Below, one piece after another: positions 15,701-19,767 of a stretch of 19,767 bases of DNA; position 1 is the stretch's first letter; each line of letters begins with the position of its first letter. Position numbers and translations under genes: made by a program. Origin of the DNA: Candidatus Falkowbacteria bacterium CG10_big_fil_rev_8_21_14_0_10_43_10 (lineage in GTDB: Bacteria > Patescibacteriota > Patescibacteriia > Patescibacteriales > XYC2-FULL-47-12); assembly GCA_002773655.1 (NCBI GenBank), contig PFAR01000045.1:1-19767 (forward strand). Direction: 5' to 3'. The notes under the pieces are model-generated. The model did no database searches, was not told where the DNA came from, and was given only the letters and a program-made list of their open reading frames with translations.

Positions 15701-15844
15701 CAAAAAGACATCGCCAAAATGCAGGAATGGGTTCTGAATGTTATCGCCCGGATCGAAACCAGTTTAAAAACAGGCGACTTTCCCCACGGCCCCAACTGTT
15801 TCTGCAAAAAGAGCGATGATGTCGGAGAATTCCTTAGCTTATGA
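12758..15844 (+). CDS. UvrD/AddA-like SF1A helicase fused to a PD-(D/E)XK nuclease
   Basis: A 1028-residue DNA repair protein. The helicase part carries the Q motif (LNKEQLKAV, 4-12), Walker A GAGTGKTT (24-31), motif Ia LTFTEKAAGEME (from about 54), Walker B LVDEFQDT (about 274-281), motif III VVGDDDQSIFRFRGA (about 302-316), motif IV QNYRS, motif V VHAAKGLEF (about 641-649) and motif VI YVAMTRAK (about 699-706). From about 770 a RecB/Cas4-like nuclease follows: YTQLQSYDKCPYNY, a GQTMH near 806, GKVDRID (909-915) and VDYKTGE (926-932), whose Asp and Lys are catalytic. Such single chains unwind and trim double-strand ends, as in AddAB or AdnAB, but no second subunit is in the window. A near-perfect palindrome at 13864-13894 and an AT-rich repeated stretch at 13313-13364 are read in frame. 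A weak AGAGAA precedes the start. It overlaps nothing upstream and is 10 bases from the next gene. Confidence 0.92.
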   Translation: MYKLNKEQLKAVEHTGSPLLIVAGAGTGKTTVITQKIGWLAERELAQPDEILALTFTEKAAGEMEERVDKIMPYGYMDMWVMTFHGFCEKILQQHGLDIGLPTNFKLLNEFGQWALVKKNLDKFNLDYYRPLGNQTKFISALLKHFSRAKDEDTAPQQYLEYAEELKENVDSMLSGKAVKRRGNDKFPKINSKEIINSKLQIQKYLGVEGGITKEIAEQEIARINEVANAYYVYQQLLLDNNVLDFGDLINYTLKLFRGRPAILAKFQQKFKYILVDEFQDTNWAQYELVKLLSPQGKNLTVVGDDDQSIFRFRGASMSNILQFKKDYPDASEVVLTQNYRSAQNILDIAYKFIKLNDPNRLEHKFNENAETDFKPVSAQGINKKLQSQNDIKGVIEVIQGNDLQDEVNKVIKKIAELKNLDKQSTWNDFVILVRANATAKEFINALEINSIPYIFLASRGLYSRPLIMDIIAYLNLLDNYHENTSLYRVLNIPVFKFRHEEIIGFLQLAKKKAWSLYETIKYLSNFSAESKDKIQKLINLIEKQTALIKQKKASEIILAFLQDSGYVDYLENLEDEREKKENMRELNAFIMKRVKEFEAEAGDASVKNFLAELNLEIESGEEGSLLVDPDEGPEMVKVSTVHAAKGLEFKYVFIVGLVDLRFPTAERKDPILLPDALVKEILPRGDVHLEEERRLFYVAMTRAKQSLYFSWAPDYGGQRKKKPSRFLAEMKLVNPGAEFEQSDRPAGPAAFAPPVAPPPKFVYPIPKFYSYTQLQSYDKCPYNYYINHVLKIPKSGKHFFSFGQTMHLALQKFFTLVMQSQSAAQADLFGQAKTAAQTRAFLSLDRLLELYEESWIDDWYEDKGQKEKYKKKGKDILREFYRKHDNNWPRVIGLEQGLRLRIGEYTLYGKVDRIDDLGERGAQIVDYKTGEAKTGDKITNEQKYQLLLYQLAATEVLRRKPANLQFYYLDNNSEVNFLGEQKDIAKMQEWVLNVIARIETSLKTGDFPHGPNCFCKKSDDVGEFLSL
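13313..13364 (+). repeat. AT-rich AAATTC-repeat stretch inside the helicase gene
   Basis: Four copies of AAATTC occur within 52 bases (13313-13318, 13327-13332, 13345-13350, 13359-13364), translated as a Lys/Ile/Asn/Gln-rich segment around helicase residues 186-202. The surrounding helicase sequence is more GC-rich and less repetitive, so this looks like a tolerated low-complexity insertion in a surface loop of the 1B/2B region. Confidence 0.4.
13864..13894 (+). repeat. Palindromic element inside the helicase reading frame
   Basis: CGCAGAGACAG (13864-13874) and CTGTCTCTGCG (13884-13894) are perfect 11-bp inverted arms. The 9-base middle also pairs (TTT with AAA) except for one A-C mismatch, leaving a single-base centre at 13879. 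The 31 bases are read in frame as helicase residues about 369-379, in a charged linker just after the QNYRS motif. Such perfect symmetry is not required by coding and points to an inserted palindromic repeat. Confidence 0.7.
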
Positions 15845-15854
15845 TTTTTGGCTT

Positions 15855-16151
15855 ATGCCGTTTTATGAACTTAAAAAATTACTGCCTAAATCCATCCGGC
15901 GCGCGGGCGTAGGCCGGCAGGTGGAAGCTGTCAGCGCCCTGGAAATTTTCAGCGCGGCCGCCCGGGAAATATTAGGAGAGGAAATAGCCGGCCAGACCAA
16001 GCCGCTGTATTTTAAAAACGGAATTATCACGGTCGCCTGTCTGTCTTCCTTAATAATGCAGGAGTTGCAGTACCGCGAAAGGGAAATTGTGGAGAAAATA
16101 AATAAACAAATCGGAGAGGATATAATAAAAAAATTAAATTATGCAGCTTGA
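15855..16151 (+). CDS. DUF721/DciA-like protein
   Basis: A 98-residue protein matching the small DUF721 fold. It has a conserved helix EAVSALEIFSAAAREILG, then AGQTKPLYFKNGIITVACLSS, in which the strand-rich centre is followed by an LIMQELQYREREIVEKINKQIG helix. These correspond to the family pattern of a G(E)xIAxxTxPxxxxxGxLxVxVxSSxWxQEL core. Family members include DciA, the ancestral loader of the replicative helicase DnaB, so a role in replication start is possible though not shown. The ATG at 15855 (15 codons shorter than the alternative at 15816, which overlaps the helicase gene by 29 bases) starts at MPFYELKK, the usual position just ahead of the conserved helix. Located 10 bases after the helicase stop, it probably shares its transcript. 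DNA-maintenance context agrees with the family. Confidence 0.7.
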   Translation: MPFYELKKLLPKSIRRAGVGRQVEAVSALEIFSAAAREILGEEIAGQTKPLYFKNGIITVACLSSLIMQELQYREREIVEKINKQIGEDIIKKLNYAA

Positions 16152-16152
16152 G

Positions 16153-16181
16153 TTGCGATTTTAGTTAATTTTTGGTAAAGT
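16153..16181 (+). promoter_or_regulatory. Candidate promoter for the membrane-protein gene pair
   Basis: TTGCGA (16153-16158) and TAAAGT (16176-16181) are separated by exactly 17 bases. Transcription would start near 16188, only about 5 bases before the ATG at 16193, so the mRNA would be nearly leaderless. Both boxes are imperfect and the call is tentative. Confidence 0.3.
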
Positions 16182-16192
16182 GTAAGTAACTT

Positions 16193-16570
16193 ATGACCCT
16201 CAAAACATATTTAACTATCATGTTGCTGGCCACGGCAATTTGCTGGACGGCTTGGGCAATCGTCATTAATAGCATAGATCCGGAAACCACCAATATTATC
16301 GGCTTTCTGCTTTTTTACGCCAGCTTATTTTTATCTTTGGTCGGCACCAGCGCCATCATTGGTTTTTTTATCCGTTTTGTCGCCCTGCGCAGAGAACTGA
16401 TTTTTCGCCAGGTGGCGGTTTCCTTCCGCCAGTCATTTTTATTTTCTGTTATCATTATTGTTTCATTAATTTTACAGTCGTTTCAGATGCTGACCTGGTA
16501 TAACGCTTTGTTTTTAATAGCGGCCTTAACGGTTTTTGAATTTTTTTTGATAAGCTATAAACGCATATAG
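16193..16570 (+). CDS. Small four-TM membrane protein of unknown function
   Basis: A 125-residue protein with four hydrophobic segments near residues 6-26, 35-62, 80-97 and 101-120, joined by short loops. A single basic cytoplasmic stretch (FVALRRELIFRQ, about 63-74) lies between segments 2 and 3. No enzymatic motif, signal peptide or metal site is visible, and no family is recognised. It starts 41 bases after the DciA-like gene and 34 bases before the pilin-like gene. A role in assembly or membrane insertion of that protein can be proposed only from position. Confidence 0.75.
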   Translation: MTLKTYLTIMLLATAICWTAWAIVINSIDPETTNIIGFLLFYASLFLSLVGTSAIIGFFIRFVALRRELIFRQVAVSFRQSFLFSVIIIVSLILQSFQMLTWYNALFLIAALTVFEFFLISYKRI

Positions 16571-16604
16571 ATAATTTATAAGAAAGAAGTTCCCGAAAAT
16601 TTTA

Positions 16605-17306
16605 ATGATTTTTTTCATCGCTATTTTTGTGTTGCAGCTAATCGCCTTGATTTTTTTATTTTTAAGCCCGAATGAAGCCGGAGCGGTAGAATTTACGCCG
16701 CAAGTGGAAATCCCAAGCGCGGAAAGCGGTTACAGCGGAACAGTGCCGTCCGACATCAGCATGATCGCCAAATACATCAAGGCGGTTTACCAGTATGGAA
16801 TCGGCATAGTAGGCATTGTCGCGGCGGTTGTCATGATGTTTGGCGGCGTGCTGTGGCTGACGGCCGGTGGAGACAGCGGCAGAGTGAGCGAGGCCAAAGA
16901 GTGGATAAAAGCTTCTTTATTCGGCTTAATTTTAGCTTTATTATCGTATACAATTTTGTTAACTGTCAATCCGGATTTAGTGAGTTTTCAACCCATTACG
17001 GTTGAGCAGATAAAAAGCACTGGCAGCGAAAATTCGGCAGATGCGTCTAATCAGAATACAAGCCAGAATATAATTAAAAGAACAGAAGCTATTGTTTCTA
17101 TTGATACAGATTGTAATAATTATTACAAAGATAAAATAGCTCAATACATGAAATTGGCAAAGAATGGCAAAAAAATTACCATGCAAGTTTCTGAGTATGA
17201 TCCCGGTGCTTTATTAAACGGCAGCACGATTGACGAGACGGGCTTCAAAACTGCGCCAACAAAAAAAATTTGCGTTTTTAAAACAGTGGAGAACGCGGCA
17301 AAATAA
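16605..17306 (+). CDS. TrbC/VirB2-like pilin-type membrane protein
   Basis: A 233-residue protein with a hydrophobic N-terminal segment (2-20, possible signal with AGA near 25-27). It is followed by a secreted linker, two closely spaced membrane segments (64-86 and 102-121) joined by a short charged turn GGDSGRVSEAKEW, and a polar Asn/Gln/Ser-rich C-terminal domain of about 110 residues with two Cys (C175 region and near the C-terminus). The two-helix hairpin with GG at the turn is the VirB2/TrbC pilin pattern, common in Patescibacteria as a pilin-like protein, although here a long C-terminal domain is added. No other type IV secretion or pilus gene is in the window. The ATG at 16605 opens at the first hydrophobic residues, with a weak AGAAAGAAG 15 bases upstream. 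Confidence 0.5.
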   Translation: MIFFIAIFVLQLIALIFLFLSPNEAGAVEFTPQVEIPSAESGYSGTVPSDISMIAKYIKAVYQYGIGIVGIVAAVVMMFGGVLWLTAGGDSGRVSEAKEWIKASLFGLILALLSYTILLTVNPDLVSFQPITVEQIKSTGSENSADASNQNTSQNIIKRTEAIVSIDTDCNNYYKDKIAQYMKLAKNGKKITMQVSEYDPGALLNGSTIDETGFKTAPTKKICVFKTVENAAK

Positions 17307-17320
17307 AAAGTATTTTATTT

Positions 17321-17410
17321 ATGACGACAAATCTTCAAAACCTAAAGCAAGAAATTTTAGAGCGGTTAAAAAAATTAAAAGAAGCATTTGACATAGTAAT
17401 ACAGTTGTAA
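17321..17410 (+). pseudogene. Broken second copy of the pheS 5' end
   Basis: An ATG at 17321 opens a 29-codon frame MTTNLQNLKQEILERLKKL... that stops at TAA 17408-17410. Its LQNLKQEILERL stretch is identical to the start of PheS 600 bases downstream. Over the aligned 42 bases beginning CTTCAAAACC/CTCCAAAATT I count 35 identical, and 6 of the 7 differences are synonymous. After about 20 codons the similarity fades, and the region carries the promoter of the toxin-antitoxin pair. It is too short for any PheS function. The synonymous pattern means the two copies diverged while both were coding, so this may be the stump of an older or foreign pheS. Confidence 0.75.
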
Positions 17411-17427
17411 TACAATATCATTATTAC
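17388..17427 (+). promoter_or_regulatory. Consensus promoter and likely autoregulatory operator of the toxin-antitoxin pair
   Basis: A perfect TTGACA (17388-17393) stands 17 bases from TACAAT (17411-17416), making this the best promoter in the window. The direct repeat GTAATAC occurs at 17396-17402 and 17407-17413, 11 bp apart, so on one face of the helix. An inverted half-site TATTAC follows at 17422-17427. Ribbon-helix-helix antitoxins commonly bind such repeated half-sites over their own promoter, so repression by the antitoxin or its toxin complex is expected. The promoter lies inside the tail of the broken pheS copy. Confidence 0.75.
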
Positions 17428-17445
17428 TTAAATAATTTAAATAAT

Positions 17446-17673
17446 ATGCGCAGTATTTTAAGTTTGTCGTTAGACAGTACAACAATTCAAATGGTAAAAA
17501 AACAAAGCAAGCGCTATGGTTTTAATAGCGTGAGCCAGTATTTAAGAAGATTAATCACGGATAATGACGATTTAATTAATGTGGATGAGATATTAAAAGC
17601 GGGAGAGGAGGCAAAGAAAGAATACCGAGAAGGGAAAACTATTAAAGCTAACTCAATAGCCGATCTTTTATGA
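17446..17673 (+). CDS. Ribbon-helix-helix antitoxin
   Basis: A 75-residue protein with an N-terminal ribbon-helix-helix DNA-binding domain. It has strand SILSLSLDSTTIQMV (3-17), then helices over KKQSKRYGF and SVSQYLRRLI (28-37). The C-terminal part, EILKAGEEAKKEYREGKTIKANSIADLL, is an acidic/basic amphipathic tail like those that wrap RelE/ParE-family toxins. As an antitoxin it should neutralise the downstream product and repress the promoter at 17388-17416. It starts 29 bases after the -10 box and overlaps the toxin gene by four bases at ATGA (17670-17673), the usual tight coupling of such pairs. Confidence 0.85.
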   Translation: MRSILSLSLDSTTIQMVKKQSKRYGFNSVSQYLRRLITDNDDLINVDEILKAGEEAKKEYREGKTIKANSIADLL

Positions 17674-17939
17674 TTGTAAAAGACATAGAATATAGTAAAA
17701 ATTTTTGCAAAGATTTAAAAAAATTACCAATAGAAATAAAAAAGCGAGCTATAAAAATAGAGCGGATATTTAAAGCCAATCCCTTGCATCCAAGTTTGCG
17801 TTTGCATAAATTAAACGGGAAACTTAAGGAATTTTGGTCTATTTCAGTAACAATAGATTATCGGATAATTTTTGTAAGAACAGACAACGGTGTTATTATT
17901 TTCTTTTCAATCGGCAAGCATGACATCTATGAAAAATAA
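17670..17939 (+). CDS. RelE/ParE/YafQ-superfamily toxin
   Basis: An 89-residue protein with the RelE-type fold: short basic N-terminal strand and helix (MIVKDIEYSKNFCKDLKKLP), a KRAIKIERIFKANPLHPSLRLHKLNG region, and the strand series EFWSISVTIDYRIIFVRTDNG and IIFFSIGKHDIYEK. The LHKLNG, YRIIF and IGKHDIY signatures are typical of YafQ/HigB/RelE mRNA interferases that cut ribosome-bound mRNA. Arg/Lys/His/Tyr residues at the expected positions (R72-like R near 61, H85 in KHD) support activity, but ParE-type gyrase poisons share the fold. It overlaps the antitoxin by four bases, and its last codons overlap the start of pheS, so its ending is part of the junction described for the pheS duplication. 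Confidence 0.82.
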   Translation: MIVKDIEYSKNFCKDLKKLPIEIKKRAIKIERIFKANPLHPSLRLHKLNGKLKEFWSISVTIDYRIIFVRTDNGVIIFFSIGKHDIYEK

Positions 17940-18957
17940 ACTCCAAAATTTAAAACAAGAAATTTTAGAGCGGCTGGAAAAAGCGGCGGATATTTTGCAG
18001 TTGCAGGAATTGGAAGAAAAGTATCTTGGCCGCAAGGGCGAACTAACTTTATTACTGAAGGAAGTCGGCAATTTGCCCGCGGCAGAAAGAAAAGAGACCG
18101 GCAAGCTGGCGAATGAAATTAGAACAGAAATTAAGCAAAAATTAATAGAAATTAAAAAGAAATTAGATAAAAACATTCATAATGACGAATTTTTTGATGC
18201 GACTTTACCCGGAACTAAAATTGCCAGCGGGCATTTGCATCCTTTGACGCAAGTGCAAAGAGATTTGGAAAAAATTTTTTCATCAATGGGCTTTATGATT
18301 TTGGACGGGCCGGAACTGGAAAGCGATTATTATAATTTTGAAGCGCTCAATATCCCCAAAAGCCATCCGGCGCGCGACATGCAGGATACCTTTTACATTA
18401 ATCATAAAAATAAGCAAGGCGAGTATGATATGGTAATGAGAACGCACACGTCAAATGTGCAGGTGCGAGCGATGGAAAAATACGGCGCGCCTTTGCGTGG
18501 CGTGGCGCTCGGAAAAATTTACCGCAACGAAGCGACTGACCAGCGGCACGAGCATACTTTTTATCAAATAGAGGGCTTGATGGTTGATAAAGACATTTCC
18601 ATCGCGCATTTAATGGCGGTATTGCGGGAGATGTTTAAGCGCTTGTTTGATCAAAGCGCCAATATCCGCCTGCGCCCCGGATTTTTTTCTTTCGTGGAAC
18701 CGGGCGTGGAGGTGGAAATGAGTTGTTTACTGTGCAAAGGAAAAGGCTGTCCGGTTTGCAAAAGAACCGGCTGGGTGGAAATGCTGGGCGCGGGGCTTGT
18801 GCACCCGAATGTTTTGCGCGCCGGCGGCATTGACTCTAAAATTTATTCCGGCTTTGCTTTTGGCACCGGCATTGAGCGTCTCGCTATGATGAAATACGGC
18901 ATTGACGACATTAGATTATTTCACTCCGGCGATTTATATTTTTTAAAACAGTTTTAA
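17929..18957 (+). CDS. pheS: Phenylalanyl-tRNA synthetase alpha subunit
   Basis: A 342-residue class II synthetase subunit that with PheT charges tRNA-Phe. An N-terminal coiled coil (about 1-70, tRNA contact) is followed by the catalytic core: HPLTQVQRDLEKIFSSMGF, the SHPARDMQDTFYI stretch, RTHTSNVQVR, motif 2 GKIYRNEATDQRHEHTFYQIEGL, and motif 3 GFAFGTGIERLAM. Before the last stretch is a four-Cys cluster, SCLLCKGKGCPVC, as in many bacterial PheS. Length and motif order are complete. Two starts are possible, ATG at 17920 or 17929; both overlap the end of the toxin gene and neither has a clear Shine-Dalgarno. The shorter is listed because MKNKLQNLKQEIL resembles standard PheS starts. The pheT gene follows after one orphan gene, instead of directly. 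Confidence 0.95.
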   Translation: MKNKLQNLKQEILERLEKAADILQLQELEEKYLGRKGELTLLLKEVGNLPAAERKETGKLANEIRTEIKQKLIEIKKKLDKNIHNDEFFDATLPGTKIASGHLHPLTQVQRDLEKIFSSMGFMILDGPELESDYYNFEALNIPKSHPARDMQDTFYINHKNKQGEYDMVMRTHTSNVQVRAMEKYGAPLRGVALGKIYRNEATDQRHEHTFYQIEGLMVDKDISIAHLMAVLREMFKRLFDQSANIRLRPGFFSFVEPGVEVEMSCLLCKGKGCPVCKRTGWVEMLGAGLVHPNVLRAGGIDSKIYSGFAFGTGIERLAMMKYGIDDIRLFHSGDLYFLKQF

Positions 18958-18964
18958 TGACTCC

Positions 18965-18997
18965 TACGAATTACGAATAAAATACGAATATACTAAT
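18965..18997 (+). repeat. TACGAAT short tandem repeats between pheS and the orphan gene
   Basis: TACGAAT occurs at 18965-18971, 18972-18978 and 18983-18989, with a degenerate TACTAAT at 18991-18997. It fills most of the 58-base gap after pheS. The pattern resembles spacer repeats that I recall as common in Patescibacteria genomes. No regulatory role is evident. Confidence 0.5.
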
Positions 18998-19015
18998 AAA
19001 ATAGATATAAATTTT

Positions 19016-19435
19016 ATGGGAAATAAATTGGAAATAATAAACACCGAAGAACAGCTAAGAAAATCAGCAGAGGAAGGAAAAAATGTATTAGTAGGTTTAA
19101 TAAGTGAGGCAAAAGAAAAAGAAGAGCGGGGCGAAAAATTTAAGCCGGAGTTTAAAAAAATAAAAGTAGATAAGTTAGGTGAATATTTAGAAGCGCTAAG
19201 TTTATTCAACGAAACGCATCAAGCAGAAAGACAAGCTGAAATTGATGATACATATTATGGAAAATTAAGCAAAAGAGTTGATAGTATGGAAGATGAGAGC
19301 CGAGATGAAGAAGGCAATGCAAAAGATAAGAATTTAGATTTATTGTTTCAGTTAATTAGAGAAAAATTATGTGATATATATTTAAAAGTATTAAAGGCTA
19401 AAGAAAAAAATAATAAAAAGGAAGGGGTAATTTAA
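19016..19435 (+). CDS. Charged orphan protein between pheS and pheT
   Basis: A 139-residue soluble protein, highly charged (many Lys, Glu, Asp), with no signal peptide, membrane segment, Cys/His cluster or recognisable motif. It is predicted mainly helical: TEEQLRKSAEEGKNVLVGLISEAKEKEE near the start, a central FKKIKVDKLGEYLEALSLFNETHQAERQAEIDD and a C-terminal LDLLFQLIREKLCDIYLKVLKAKEKNNKK. Such features fit a coiled-coil or small helical bundle. The ATG at 19016 follows the TACGAAT repeats and no Shine-Dalgarno is clear. It ends two bases before the pheT start codon, so it is probably translated in the pheS-pheT transcript. I do not recognise the family. Confidence 0.65.
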   Translation: MGNKLEIINTEEQLRKSAEEGKNVLVGLISEAKEKEERGEKFKPEFKKIKVDKLGEYLEALSLFNETHQAERQAEIDDTYYGKLSKRVDSMEDESRDEEGNAKDKNLDLLFQLIREKLCDIYLKVLKAKEKNNKKEGVI

Positions 19436-19437
19436 TT

Positions 19438-19767
19438 ATGCAACTATCTCTAAATTGGCTCAAAGATTTTGTTAATATTCCAAAAAATATCACTCCGGAA
19501 AAACTGGGAGAACTTTTAACTTTGCATACGGTGGAAGTGGAAAGTATAAAAAAATTAGGAGAAAATTTGGGCAACATTGTGGTTGGCAAAATTTTAAAAT
19601 TAGAACCGCATCCGAACGCGGACAAGTTAAAATTAGCGATAGTTGACATCGGCCAAGAAAAATTGAAAGTTGTTTGCGGCGGCAGTAATTTGTACGAAGG
19701 CATGCTGGTCGCCTTCGCTAAAGTCGGCGCTAAAATAAAATGGCACGGTCAGGGAGAGCTTGTAGAA
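19438..19767 (+). CDS. pheT: Phenylalanyl-tRNA synthetase beta subunit, N-terminal part (runs off the window)
   Basis: The first 110 codons of pheT are present, continuing beyond the window edge. MQLSLNWLKDFVNI is the standard PheT N-terminus, followed by the LGELLTLHTVEVESI segment and then the EMAP/tRNA-binding OB domain: VVGKILKLEPHPNADKLKLAIVDIG and KVVCGGSNLYEGMLVAFAKVGA. PheT forms the alpha2-beta2 enzyme with PheS and carries the editing site further downstream, which is not visible here. The ATG at 19438 is two bases after the stop of the orphan gene. Confidence 0.95.
   Translation, partial: MQLSLNWLKDFVNIPKNITPEKLGELLTLHTVEVESIKKLGENLGNIVVGKILKLEPHPNADKLKLAIVDIGQEKLKVVCGGSNLYEGMLVAFAKVGAKIKWHGQGELVE

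Noticed and set aside
18965..18997. TACGAAT repeats as a CRISPR array or replication iteron
   Set aside because: There are only three exact 7-base copies, no unique spacers of uniform length, and no Cas or Rep gene nearby.

Overview
The window (about 40% GC by eye, AT-rich intergenic DNA, mostly weak ribosome binding sites, short gaps) looks like a Candidate Phyla Radiation / Patescibacteria chromosome. This is inferred from the gene mix: a TrbC/VirB2-like pilin-type membrane protein, a DUF721/DciA-like protein, a single-chain UvrD-type helicase fused to a PD-(D/E)XK nuclease, and shortened beta-carbonic-anhydrase-like proteins. TGA is used as an ordinary stop (helicase, antitoxin), so this is not a lineage that reads UGA as glycine. 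No database search was possible, so the phylum is a judgement.

Layout. (1) 1-2630, + strand: the end of a probable ATP synthase epsilon subunit gene with a terminator, a CPA2-type cation/proton antiporter, and two tandem diverged beta-carbonic-anhydrase-like genes. The second of these has its own promoter, a 5'-UTR hairpin and a strong Shine-Dalgarno. (2) 2683-12401, - strand: a tight seven-gene cluster. In transcription order it holds a double ATP-grasp ligase (CarB-like half plus D-Ala-D-Ala-ligase-like half), a MurL-like PP-loop protein, a GNAT-like acyltransferase, an L-Ala-D/L-Glu-type dipeptide epimerase, a DegT-like PLP protein, a third ATP-grasp ligase and a fold-type III PLP decarboxylase. 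(3) 12402-12757: a divergent intergenic region with a hairpin/T-tract terminator directly in front of the - operon, a possible 39-codon leader ORF, and a structured inverted-repeat element. (4) 12758-17306, + strand: helicase-nuclease (with a near-perfect palindrome inside its reading frame), DciA-like protein, a four-TM protein and the pilin-like protein. (5) 17321-19767, + strand: a broken duplicate of the pheS 5' end, a RHH/RelE-type toxin-antitoxin pair with a consensus promoter, pheS, an orphan charged protein, and the start of pheT.

How it fits together. The seven-gene - strand cluster is the best candidate for an undescribed system. Three ATP-grasp amide-ligase domains, two proteins from glutamate-epimerising families, a PLP decarboxylase, a PLP aminotransferase-like protein and an acyltransferase could together build a short non-ribosomal peptide with D- or decarboxylated residues, or an unusual peptidoglycan-type stem peptide. 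No ligase that would charge a UDP-muramyl carrier is visible nearby. Chemistry beyond the family level is inference.

The second notable structure is the toxin-antitoxin module sitting exactly at the 5' end of pheS, with a diverged second copy of the pheS start on its far side. That arrangement suggests insertion or recombination that kept the essential gene intact.
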